A stretch of 5,680 bases of DNA from Betaproteobacteria bacterium. Lineage in GTDB: Bacteria > Pseudomonadota > Gammaproteobacteria > Burkholderiales > Burkholderiaceae_C. A model generated the notes under the pieces. That model was not told the DNA's origin. It ran no database searches and was given only the letters and a program-made list of their open reading frames with translations. The DNA lies in contig RGEP01000122.1 of NCBI GenBank assembly GCA_009918225.1, forward strand, positions 1 through 5,680. Reading direction: 5' to 3'. Positions 1 to 5,680 of this stretch are shown here, one piece after another. The position numbers and the translations under genes were made by a program. How positions within the stretch are numbered: the first letter of the stretch is position 1; each line of letters opens with the position of its first letter.

Positions 1-26
1 CCTACGGGCTGGTCAAGCCCTATCGA

Positions 27-1178
27 TCAGACGTAGCACGGGCCGTCGATCAAGGGGTGGTCGGCAATGAACGCTGTGTCAATCTTCAGCCCAATGCCCA
101 CACCCTCAGGTGGCCGCACGCAGCCTTGCTCGTCAAGTGAGTAGGGCAGGCGGTCAGCGAGCGAGTCGCGGAAGGGGTTCAGCGTGGTCACATCGCCCTC
201 GAAGTAGCCAGGGTTGTCCACGGCGCTCAAGAAGTGAATCGATGCCGCCATGTTGATCGCCGTGGCCGACGTGTGGGGATTCACCGTGAGCTTCTGTGCG
301 CTGGCCATGGCAGCAATGCGCATCGCTTCGGTGAGGCCGCCGGTTTTCGACAAGTCGGGCTGAACAAAACCAACATGGCCGTCTTCAAGGAGTTGGGCGA
401 ACTCATAGCGGGTGTAGTGGTTTTCGCCTGCAGCCAGCGGAACGCGGCCGAGTTGGGCAGCCCTGGCATAGGCGCGCCGGTCTTGCGGTGGGAACGGCTC
501 TTCCAGCCAGGCAATGTTGCATTCCTCGAAGGCGGGCATCACACGGCGCACATCGTCAAGCGAGTAGCTGGTGTTGGCGTCTGCGAGCAGCTCAATGTCG
601 TCGCCCAGCGCCTGACGAACGGCGCGCACGCGGGCGATGTCGCGTGCGGCGGTATCGCCCACGCGCAGCTTGAGCGCTCGATAGCCGCTGGCCACGTGCC
701 GGCGGGCCTCCTCGACGAGCTGCCCGGGTTCTTGGTAACCCAGCGCAATGCCACCAGCATAGGCCTTGATGGGCCTGGCGCTGCCACCCAACAGACGATA
801 GAGCGGCCAGCCCGTGGCTTGACAGCGCAAATCCCAAAGCGCAAGGTCAAGGCCACTGAGGGCCAGGGCGGCCGCTGCGCCCATCCCATGGCTGGCCAGC
901 TGCATCTTGTAGACGCGGGCCCAAACGCCATGCACATCGAAGGCATCAAAGCCGATGGCCAGCTCACGCAGCGTGGTGTCAACCAAGCGCGCAATCGCCC
1001 CAGGGGCACGCCCATGATGCGCTTCGCCCCAGCCGACATGACCTTCATTGGTTTCTACACGCACCAACACAGCGTCGCGCTTGACGCTGCGGCCGATCCC
1101 CAGCCTCACCGAGTGCTCAGGCGGAACCACAAAGGAAATAGGTACGGCGCGAATGTCGGCGATCTTCGGGGGTTTCAT
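27..1178 (-). CDS. Mandelate racemase/muconate lactonizing enzyme family protein (second enolase-superfamily enzyme)
   Basis: This 383-residue enolase-superfamily protein is the second in the operon. The capping domain (about 1-130) has GWGEAHHG (49-56). Barrel residues are Lys170-Leu-Arg172 in place of KxK, metal ligands Asp200 (ADAN), Glu226 (LEEP) and Glu252 (GEN), Asp275 (QPD) with His302 (NPH) as the dyad, and Glu327 (YFEGD). It therefore belongs to the mandelate racemase subgroup with the His-Asp dyad intact and one altered Lys-side residue. It is clearly diverged from the other copy and is not a recent duplicate. The start overlaps the dehydrogenase stop as ATGA, and GAGGTG lies 8 nt upstream. 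Function is probably sugar-acid dehydration or epimerisation of a different isomer or a later intermediate. I cannot name a substrate. The stop is at 27-29, and only 26 bases follow in the window. Confidence 0.91.
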   Translation of the reverse strand: MKPPKIADIRAVPISFVVPPEHSVRLGIGRSVKRDAVLVRVETNEGHVGWGEAHHGRAPGAIARLVDTTLRELAIGFDAFDVHGVWARVYKMQLASHGMGAAAALALSGLDLALWDLRCQATGWPLYRLLGGSARPIKAYAGGIALGYQEPGQLVEEARRHVASGYRALKLRVGDTAARDIARVRAVRQALGDDIELLADANTSYSLDDVRRVMPAFEECNIAWLEEPFPPQDRRAYARAAQLGRVPLAAGENHYTRYEFAQLLEDGHVGFVQPDLSKTGGLTEAMRIAAMASAQKLTVNPHTSATAINMAASIHFLSAVDNPGYFEGDVTTLNPFRDSLADRLPYSLDEQGCVRPPEGVGIGLKIDTAFIADHPLIDGPCYV

Positions 1179-2131
1179 GTTGTGTACACCTCGGGGTTGA
1201 CGACATTAGCCGGGCGTTCGTTGCGTAGAAGAGCGAGCATGGTTTCAACAGCGCCGCGGCTCATGCCCAGCAGGCTGGTGGCGGTGATGCCCGCCACATG
1301 GGGTGTGAGCAGCAGGCGTGGGGCAGAAAAAACGGGATCATCGGCTGCCAAGGGCTGGCGGTCATGCACATCAAGGGCAGCGCCGCCCAGCCGGCCAGCG
1401 GCCAAGGCTGCCAGCACAGCGGCGGTATCGACCACCGCTGCGCGGGCTACGTTAACCAACAGTGCATCAGGCTTCATCAAGGCTAATGTGGCCGCGTCCA
1501 CCAGGCCACGGGTGGATTCGTTGAGGGGACAGGTCAACACCACCACATCTGCTTGAGAAAACAGGGTGGTCTTGTCAGCTGCCACCACATACTGGGCAAG
1601 CGTGTCAGGTCGACGCGTTAAGCCCAGAACGTCCATGCCGAAGGCAGCGGCAACGGCTGCAACCCGCGTGCCGATGGCGCCCACGCCCACGATTCCCAGG
1701 GTGCTGCCACGCAACTCGCTTCCGGCGTCGGCCAGCGGGCGTGCAGCGGCCCAACCTCCTGCGCGCAACTGCTCATCAAGCTTCGACAGCGGTCGCCTCA
1801 GGTGCAGGATGGCCGCCATGCAGTACTCCACCACCGCCGTGGTGTTGGAGCCCGGGAGGTTGGCCACCGGGATGCCGCGTTGGGTGGCGGCCGCAACAGG
1901 GATCAGGTCCAGCCCCACGCCATGGCGGACCACTGCACGCAAGTGCGGCGCGTGATCGAACAGGTCGTCAGGCAGTTTGTTTCGAACGATCAGGCCATCG
2001 GCCTTGCTGATCAGGGCTTTGAGCGTGGCCGGGCTTGCATCGGGGGCCACGATCACCTGGCAGTGCTCTTCAAGAACGGGGCGCATGGCCGGGTGGATCA
2101 CATCGGTCAACAAGACCGTGGGCTTAGCCAT
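1175..2131 (-). CDS. D-isomer-specific 2-hydroxyacid dehydrogenase family protein
   Basis: This 318-residue protein is full length for the NAD(P)-dependent family that interconverts 2-hydroxy and 2-oxo acids. The split catalytic domain (about 1-100 and 285-318) includes the substrate loop RHGVGLD (69-75). The Rossmann domain has GVGAIG (149-154, GxGxxG). The dinucleotide-binding strand ends in GLTRRPD (170-176), where the two Arg in place of an acidic residue hint at NADP preference. Of the Arg-Glu-His catalytic triad, Arg230 (NVARAAVVD) and His278 (TPHVAG) are present. The position of the catalytic Glu just before Pro is Gln259 (DVHDRQP), and the usual Gly after the Arg is Ala231. AAGGAG lies 9 nt upstream of the start, inside the FAH gene, and the two genes overlap by 8 nt. 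It is probably an oxidoreductase acting on a pathway 2-hydroxy or 2-oxo acid, although Gln at this site makes the chemistry uncertain. Confidence 0.9.
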   Translation of the reverse strand: MAKPTVLLTDVIHPAMRPVLEEHCQVIVAPDASPATLKALISKADGLIVRNKLPDDLFDHAPHLRAVVRHGVGLDLIPVAAATQRGIPVANLPGSNTTAVVEYCMAAILHLRRPLSKLDEQLRAGGWAAARPLADAGSELRGSTLGIVGVGAIGTRVAAVAAAFGMDVLGLTRRPDTLAQYVVAADKTTLFSQADVVVLTCPLNESTRGLVDAATLALMKPDALLVNVARAAVVDTAAVLAALAAGRLGGAALDVHDRQPLAADDPVFSAPRLLLTPHVAGITATSLLGMSRGAVETMLALLRNERPANVVNPEVYTT

Positions 2132-3017
2132 GGAAAGGTTCTCCTTCGGCCACGGGATTCACAAGACGGCCGAGTCCTTCGACTTCGATCGTGACCGTCG
2201 AGCCAGGGCGAAGCCAGGCCTCCGGTTTGTGCATGGCGGCAACGCCGGCGGGTGTACCCGTGGCGATCACATCACCCGGTTCGAGGGGCACCCAATGCGA
2301 TGCGGCTTCGATCAAGGCTGGGATGTCAAACACAAGATGGGCGGTTGAGCCGTCTTGCAGCGCTCGACCATCGATGTGCAGCCGGATGCGCAAGGCGTGT
2401 GGGTCTGCGACCTCGTCGGGGGTCACCAGCCAAGGGCCCAGCGGCGCAGAAGCGCGAAGGTTTTTGCCCCGTACAAAGTTGCCGCCGTCTTGTTTGACCA
2501 GACTGCTCCCGCTGACGTCGTTGTGGGCCACATAGCCGGCCACATGCTGCATGGCCTCTGATCGCGTGACCCGCAGCGCCCGCCGTCCGATCACCACAGC
2601 CAGTTCGGCCTCATAGCCCACATGGCCAACGTCGGGTGGCAGGCGGATGGGCTCGCCCGGCCCGATGATGGTGCTGCCGGCACGCATGAAGAGGACGGGC
2701 GCCGTGGGCGCCGCCATGCCCCGTTCAGCCAGGGCATCGGTGAAATTGAAGGCGGCACCCACAACCTTCCCGGGCCTAAGCGGCGCCAACAGCGTGAGCT
2801 CCGACAGCGGCCGTTTGCAGGCCTCAGGCAGCGCAGCCTGCCCCAGGCGTTTCGCCCAGGTGTGAAGGCCCTGCTCGAGGAAGGTATCGACATGGGCCGG
2901 CGTGCCACCAAGCAGGGGCAAACAGCTCGGGTGGGAGAGGTCGGCTACATGTTCATCCCCGACCAAGATACCGGCAACCGCTTGGCCTGCAAGGCCTGCA
3001 AAGGTGACGAAGCGCAT
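2124..3017 (-). CDS. Fumarylacetoacetate hydrolase (FAH) family protein
   Basis: The 297-residue length matches single-domain FAH-family enzymes (acylpyruvate hydrolases, 2-keto-4-pentenoate hydratase-like, diketo-deoxy-sugar-acid hydrolases, some 2-keto-3-deoxy-acid dehydratases). A small N-terminal region (1-75) precedes the FAH fold. Metal ligands are visible as Glu136 and Glu138 (GYEAELAVVIG) and Asp167 (AHNDVSG). RGKNLRASAPLGPW (183-196) and the GDVIATGTPAGV segment (248-259) are also typical. The segment that normally reads N-Y-x-D-H-x-x-E reads NFTDALAE (91-98), so the usual catalytic His is Ala95 while Glu98 is kept. The start codon overlaps the upstream stop by one base, with no good Shine-Dalgarno sequence, so translation probably depends on coupling. 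The role is likely late in the pathway, acting on a 2-oxo acid, either by C-C cleavage or by dehydration/isomerisation. The family is certain; the reaction is not. Confidence 0.92.
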   Translation of the reverse strand: MRFVTFAGLAGQAVAGILVGDEHVADLSHPSCLPLLGGTPAHVDTFLEQGLHTWAKRLGQAALPEACKRPLSELTLLAPLRPGKVVGAAFNFTDALAERGMAAPTAPVLFMRAGSTIIGPGEPIRLPPDVGHVGYEAELAVVIGRRALRVTRSEAMQHVAGYVAHNDVSGSSLVKQDGGNFVRGKNLRASAPLGPWLVTPDEVADPHALRIRLHIDGRALQDGSTAHLVFDIPALIEAASHWVPLEPGDVIATGTPAGVAAMHKPEAWLRPGSTVTIEVEGLGRLVNPVAEGEPFHG

Positions 3018-4165
3018 CAGGCCACGCGGTAGCGGTCGAGGACGCTTCGGTCAATCTCGATGCCCAAGCCGGCACCCGTGGGGATCTGAACCTTGCCGCG
3101 ATGCTGAACGATGGGCTCCTTGGCCAACAGGTCGCGGAACGGGTTCTCACACTGCTCAAACTCGAACATCGGGGGCACTGGTCTGAAGCTTGGTGGCTGG
3201 TCGGGCAGGGCGGCCAGGAAGTGAAGCGTGGCAGCCACGCCGATCACCGAGCCCCAGGCGTGGGGCACGCACTCCACGCCATGTGCAGCGGCCAGCGTCG
3301 CGATCTTGCGGCACTCGCTGATGCCGCCCGCGGCACACACATCAGGTTGCACGATGTCCATGGCCTTTCGAACAACCAGGTCGCGGAAGCCCCAGCGTGT
3401 CATCTCGTTCTCACCCCCAGCCACTGCCATGTCGAGTGCACGGGTGACTTCCACATAGCCATCGACATCTTCAGGCGAGATGGGTTCCTCGAACCATTCG
3501 ATGTCGAGCTGTTCCAGTTCACGGCCAATACGGATGGCCTGAGGAACGGTCATGCAGTGATTGGCATCCACCATCAGGCGGATGTCTGCGCCCACCGCAT
3601 CCCGAACCGCTGCCACACGGCGGATGTCGAGCTTGGGATCCCCCAGGCCGATCTTCATCTTGACCGCTGTAAAGCCTTCGGCCACATAGCCCTGAGCTTC
3701 TTCGACCGCTTCCTCAATCAAGCGGTCCATATCGATGAAGTACAGGCCGGTGGCGTAGCAGGTGACCTCCGAGCGATGAGCGCCACCGATCAACTTGTGG
3801 ATGGGCCGGCCGCAGGCCTTGCCGATGATGTCCCATAGCGCAATGTCGATCCCGCTGAGGGCAGAGGCCGCCATGCCTTTTCCGCCATAGTCCTTGATGC
3901 GGTTGTAAAGGTCTTCCCAGATGACTTCGACATCGAAAGCGTCGCGGCCGATGATGCGGGGCCCGAACTGCGTTTCGATGTAGGCCTTGGCAACCGCAGA
4001 GGGGCCGTAGCACTCGCCCCAGCCCACGATGCCGTCGGCGGTTTCGATCTCAACAATGCACGATCCGCGCTGTTTGTACAGCCATCCACGCGAGGAAGTG
4101 AAGGGCCGTTCGACGGGTGCAGTGACCGCGTGGCAGGTGACCTTTTTGATGATGCTGGGGGTCAT
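3017..4165 (-). CDS. Mandelate racemase/muconate lactonizing enzyme family protein, galactarolactone cycloisomerase-like
   Basis: This 382-residue protein is a member of the enolase superfamily, which abstracts the proton alpha to a carboxylate using Mg2+. The N-terminal capping domain (about 1-125) includes the GWGECYGP loop (48-55). The barrel carries the mandelate racemase subgroup residues: Lys169-x-Lys171, metal ligands Asp200, Glu226 and Glu252, the His302/Asp275 dyad, and Glu335 as the probable substrate-side acid. All expected catalytic residues are present. From memory, stretches such as GWGEC-GP, the VPHAWG region, ENPFRD and the GLGIEI C-terminus resemble Agrobacterium D-galactarolactone cycloisomerase (Gci). 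A lactone cycloisomerase or sugar-acid dehydratase is therefore likelier than a racemase. The start is supported by TAAGG 6 nt upstream. It follows the receptor gene by 8 nt and its stop overlaps the FAH gene start by 1 nt. The superfamily and subgroup are secure; the substrate is inference. Confidence 0.92.
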   Translation of the reverse strand: MTPSIIKKVTCHAVTAPVERPFTSSRGWLYKQRGSCIVEIETADGIVGWGECYGPSAVAKAYIETQFGPRIIGRDAFDVEVIWEDLYNRIKDYGGKGMAASALSGIDIALWDIIGKACGRPIHKLIGGAHRSEVTCYATGLYFIDMDRLIEEAVEEAQGYVAEGFTAVKMKIGLGDPKLDIRRVAAVRDAVGADIRLMVDANHCMTVPQAIRIGRELEQLDIEWFEEPISPEDVDGYVEVTRALDMAVAGGENEMTRWGFRDLVVRKAMDIVQPDVCAAGGISECRKIATLAAAHGVECVPHAWGSVIGVAATLHFLAALPDQPPSFRPVPPMFEFEQCENPFRDLLAKEPIVQHRGKVQIPTGAGLGIEIDRSVLDRYRVA

Positions 4166-4173
4166 CGTCGGCC

Positions 4174-5154
4174 TTACTTCTTTTCGGCCACAAAAATCTG
4201 TTTGGCCACAACGGCCAGCGACTTTTCGACGGCCGTGACTTCTGCTGCCAGTGCCGCTCCGGTGAGATCGTCCACAAGCGCACCGCCTTGCGCGGCAACG
4301 GCCTTGAACTCCGCGCTCTGGATCGCCTCTTGAAACAGCTTGGTCAGCCGGTTCAGCACATCAGCCGGTACCTTGGCCGGTGCCACCAGGTATGCCATCT
4401 GCACGAGCGGGCCATAGGGGAAGACGTCGTGGCCCTTTTCCTTGAAGGTTGGCACATCGGGCAGGACCTTCAGCCGCTCGTTGGCGAAGACGCCAATGGG
4501 TTTAACCAGGCCACCGTCAATCTGCGCTTTGCTTTCTCCGGGTTTGAGCACAGCTGCATCGATTTGCTTGCCGGCCAGATCGGCGATGACCTTGGAGCCG
4601 CCGGTGTAGGGAATGACGTTGACTTCAGCATCTGCAACACGGCCAGCCATGACCGCGAAGATGTGGTTAAGGTTGTTGCTGCCAGGTGTGCCCACCGAGA
4701 CCTTGCCGGAGTTCTTCTTGAGGTTGGCGAGGAAGGCTTCTAGCGTTCCCGTTGGGCTGTTGGCGGGCACCAGCAGCGTCAGCGGATCGCTGGTTACGCG
4801 CGCGATGGGCGCAAACTGCTCGCTGCGAAGTGGGGTCAGGCGCTGCGCGATCAGGGCCAGGGTGGAGCTCGTGCCCATGCCGATCGTGTAGCCGTCTGCT
4901 GGCGCGTTGGCCACCTTTTGCATGCCGATCGAGCCTGTGGCGCCCGGGACGTTTTCCACGATGACGCGTACGCCCTTTTTCATGAGGATGTCGGCCAATG
5001 CGCGCGCGGCGATGTCGTTCGAGCCGCCCGGGTTCCAGGGCACCACGAGCCGGATTTCTTTGTTCGGGAAACTGTCCTGTGCCAGCGCAGCCGTGCCTAG
5101 GCCCAGTGCTGCGGCAGCGGCGGCGAAACGGATGAAGAGGTGGCGAGTGATCAT
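4174..5154 (-). CDS. Bug/TctC-family periplasmic solute-binding protein
   Basis: This 326-residue protein is full length for the tripartite tricarboxylate transporter receptor (Bug) family. It binds a small solute, usually a carboxylate, in the periplasm. The start at 5154 is supported by GGAG (5163-5160) 5 nt upstream and by a clear Sec signal peptide: Arg4 and Arg9, a hydrophobic Ala/Leu core at residues 10-24, and an ALA|Q cleavage site after residue 25. Family hallmarks are the ligand loop VPWNPGGSND (38-47), GATGSIGM (71-78), GTPGSNNLNH (155-164), PYTGG (182-186) and LPDVPTFKEKG (231-241). The TctA/TctB membrane subunits are not in the window, which is common for the many orphan Bug receptors of Burkholderiales. 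Its place as first gene of the operon suggests that it captures the substrate the downstream enzymes use. The ligand cannot be deduced; the Trp40-Asn41 pair in the first loop may bear on specificity. Confidence 0.93.
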   Translation of the reverse strand: MITRHLFIRFAAAAAALGLGTAALAQDSFPNKEIRLVVPWNPGGSNDIAARALADILMKKGVRVIVENVPGATGSIGMQKVANAPADGYTIGMGTSSTLALIAQRLTPLRSEQFAPIARVTSDPLTLLVPANSPTGTLEAFLANLKKNSGKVSVGTPGSNNLNHIFAVMAGRVADAEVNVIPYTGGSKVIADLAGKQIDAAVLKPGESKAQIDGGLVKPIGVFANERLKVLPDVPTFKEKGHDVFPYGPLVQMAYLVAPAKVPADVLNRLTKLFQEAIQSAEFKAVAAQGGALVDDLTGAALAAEVTAVEKSLAVVAKQIFVAEKK

Positions 5155-5177
5155 GTGTACTCCAGTGAGATGCTAAA

Positions 5178-5187
5178 TGTTATAACA
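5178..5187. promoter_or_regulatory. Candidate GntR-type operator palindrome
   Basis: TGTTATAACA is a perfect 10-bp palindrome. It has the GT...AC half-site arrangement typical of FadR-subfamily GntR operators. It covers the proposed -10 box (5179-5184), so a bound regulator would block transcription of the receptor gene and the genes behind it. Assignment to the neighbouring GntR protein is inferred from position and shape. Confidence 0.45.
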
Positions 5188-5206
5188 AACAACAAATGTC
5201 CTGCAA
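5179..5206 (-). promoter_or_regulatory. Candidate sigma70-type promoter for the catabolic operon
   Basis: On the minus strand TTGCAG (5206-5201) and TATAAC (5184-5179) are separated by 16 bp and resemble -35 and -10 boxes. The -10 match is good and the -35 match is weak (TTG conserved). The site lies 24 bp upstream of the start codon of the receptor gene, in the only AT-rich part of an otherwise GC-rich window. The -35 box falls inside the hairpin assigned as terminator, so the two assignments share bases. Confidence 0.4.
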
Positions 5207-5225
5207 GCAGGATCCCCCAGGACAT
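5184..5225 (-). terminator. Candidate intrinsic terminator after the GntR gene
   Basis: Read on the minus strand, a perfect 8-bp inverted repeat (ATGTCCTG at 5225-5218, CAGGACAT at 5203-5196) with a 14-nt loop begins 14 nt past the regulator stop codon. It is followed at once by the T-rich run TTGTTGTTTGTT. A second, shorter hairpin (TCCTGC/GCAGGA, 5212-5199) uses the same 3' arm, so the two folds exclude each other. Either would end just before the T-rich run. The long loop, moderate stem and interrupted T run make this a plausible but not strong terminator. It would separate regulator transcription from the catabolic operon. Confidence 0.45.
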
Positions 5226-5239
5226 CAGATTGAGGGCGC

Positions 5240-5680
5240 TCAGGGCTGGTTGGCGAGCTCTAGCAGGGGGACGATATCGTCACGTGCGCTCTCGATGTCG
5301 GCGCGGATGGCGGCGGCTGCGCGCTGACCGTCTCCTTGGCGCAGCGCCTCAAGGCACGCCACATGGAAGGGGAAGCGCTTGAGCCCGGGTACGTACTGCG
5401 GCAGGCCGAGGGTCAAGGTGGGTGCGCAGCGCACCCACGCGGTTTCAATCAGCTCCTGCATGATCGGCATGCGGCACAGCGCGTAGATGCCGAAGTGGAA
5501 GCGGTGGTGGGCTTCGAGATAGGCGTCGGGGCGCTGTTCATCGAAGGTCGTTTCCATTGCCCGCAAGGCTTGCTCGATGTCGGCCAGGGCTGCAGGTGTG
5601 GCGTGTGCCGCAGCCTCAACGGTGGCGCCTGGTTCGAGGCAGGCGCGCACGGCCATGAGTTGGCGGAACTGATCGGCCGT
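5240..5680 (-). CDS. GntR-family transcriptional regulator, FCD ligand-binding domain (5' end outside window)
   Basis: This is the C-terminal 146 codons of a regulator. The frame is open to the window edge, so the ATG at 5654-5656 is internal and the true start and the DNA-binding winged helix lie beyond the window. The visible part is an all-helical FCD domain of the FadR/VanR kind. It starts with the usual 'R-LMAVRACLEP' helix, followed by the YLEAHHRFHFGIY helix (visible residues 54-66) and the FHVACLEALRQGD helix (105-117). FCD domains bind an acid effector, often through a metal held by Asp/Asn and three His. Here His62 and His106 are present, but the first ligand position is His58 and the last is Asp128 instead of His. 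The gene lies directly upstream of the catabolic genes on the same strand, so it is most likely their local, metabolite-responsive repressor. The family call is firm; the effector is unknown. Confidence 0.88.
   Translation of the reverse strand, partial: TADQFRQLMAVRACLEPGATVEAAAHATPAALADIEQALRAMETTFDEQRPDAYLEAHHRFHFGIYALCRMPIMQELIETAWVRCAPTLTLGLPQYVPGLKRFPFHVACLEALRQGDGQRAAAAIRADIESARDDIVPLLELANQP

Larger units (their letters stand above)
27..5154 (-). other. Five-gene catabolic operon (receptor plus four enzymes)
   Basis: Five genes on the same strand follow one another with almost no spacing. There is an 8-nt gap between the receptor stop and the first enolase-family gene. Then the stop/start overlaps are 1 nt (TGATG, 3015-3019), 8 nt (ATGGCTAA, 2124-2131) and 4 nt (ATGA, 1175-1178). 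Such overlaps imply one mRNA and translational coupling, and hence a shared pathway. No promoter or terminator is evident within the unit. The 3' limit is not visible, because the window ends 26 nt after the last stop. Confidence 0.85.

Noticed and set aside
6..20. Small inverted repeat GGGCT/AGCCC with a 5-nt loop just past the last stop codon, as a possible operon terminator
   Set aside because: The stem is only 5 bp, and the sequence following on the minus strand (GTAGG) is not T-rich; the window ends before more can be seen.
234..1556. A 440-codon open frame on the plus strand, antisense to the second enolase gene and the dehydrogenase gene
   Set aside because: It runs opposite two genes with clear families, spans their boundary, has no recognisable domain and has a composition typical of GC-rich antisense frames.
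2622..3032. Plus-strand open frame of 136 codons opposite the FAH gene
   Set aside because: It resembles no known protein and lies entirely over a real gene apart from a few bases.
3101..3838. A 245-codon plus-strand open frame opposite the first enolase gene
   Set aside because: It is fully antisense to a strongly supported gene and shows no family motif; it is a by-product of GC-rich codon use.
4174..5154. Lipoprotein or membrane-anchored receptor
   Set aside because: There is no Cys lipobox; the N-terminus has a standard Sec signal with an ALA|Q cleavage site, so a soluble periplasmic protein is expected.
5240..5656. A complete 138-residue small protein starting at the ATG at 5656
   Set aside because: The frame continues open to the window edge and the added residues complete the first FCD helix, so this is an internal Met of a larger regulator.

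Overview
This GC-rich window carries one set of closely packed genes, all read from the minus strand (right to left). The order is: GntR-family regulator (5' part outside the window), Bug/TctC-type periplasmic solute-binding protein, enolase-superfamily enzyme 1, fumarylacetoacetate hydrolase (FAH) family enzyme, D-isomer-specific 2-hydroxyacid dehydrogenase family protein, and enolase-superfamily enzyme 2. The Bug-type receptor, the FCD-type GntR regulator, the base composition and the catabolic layout together suggest a betaproteobacterium of the order Burkholderiales, probably Comamonadaceae-like. That placement is inference, because the window contains no phylogenetic marker gene.

Layout: 5240-5680 is the C-terminal ligand-binding (FCD) part of the regulator. 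The 85-bp gap at 5155-5239 holds a terminator-like hairpin with a T-rich tail, a plausible promoter for the catabolic genes, and a perfect 10-bp palindrome over the -10 box that looks like a GntR operator. From 5154 down to 27 the five genes form an apparent operon: an 8-nt gap after the receptor gene, then overlaps of 1, 8 and 4 nt. Only 26 bases lie beyond the last stop codon, so the end of the operon cannot be seen.

How the genes may work together: the receptor would capture an organic acid in the periplasm, with the TctA/TctB-type membrane partners encoded elsewhere. Two mandelate-racemase-subgroup enzymes would abstract an alpha-proton from a carboxylate (dehydration, epimerisation or cycloisomerisation, the first resembling galactarolactone cycloisomerase). 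The dehydrogenase-fold and FAH-fold proteins would handle the resulting 2-oxo or 2-hydroxy acids. A sugar-acid or sugar-acid-lactone route is the best guess, but the substrate cannot be read from sequence.

The most notable point is that three of the four enzymes differ from the textbook family at a catalytic position: Ala95 for the usual His in the FAH protein, Gln259 for the usual Glu in the dehydrogenase, and Arg172 for the second Lys of KxK in enolase enzyme 2. All reading frames are otherwise intact, so these look like functional specialisations rather than decay. The set may be a catabolic pathway that has not been characterised.
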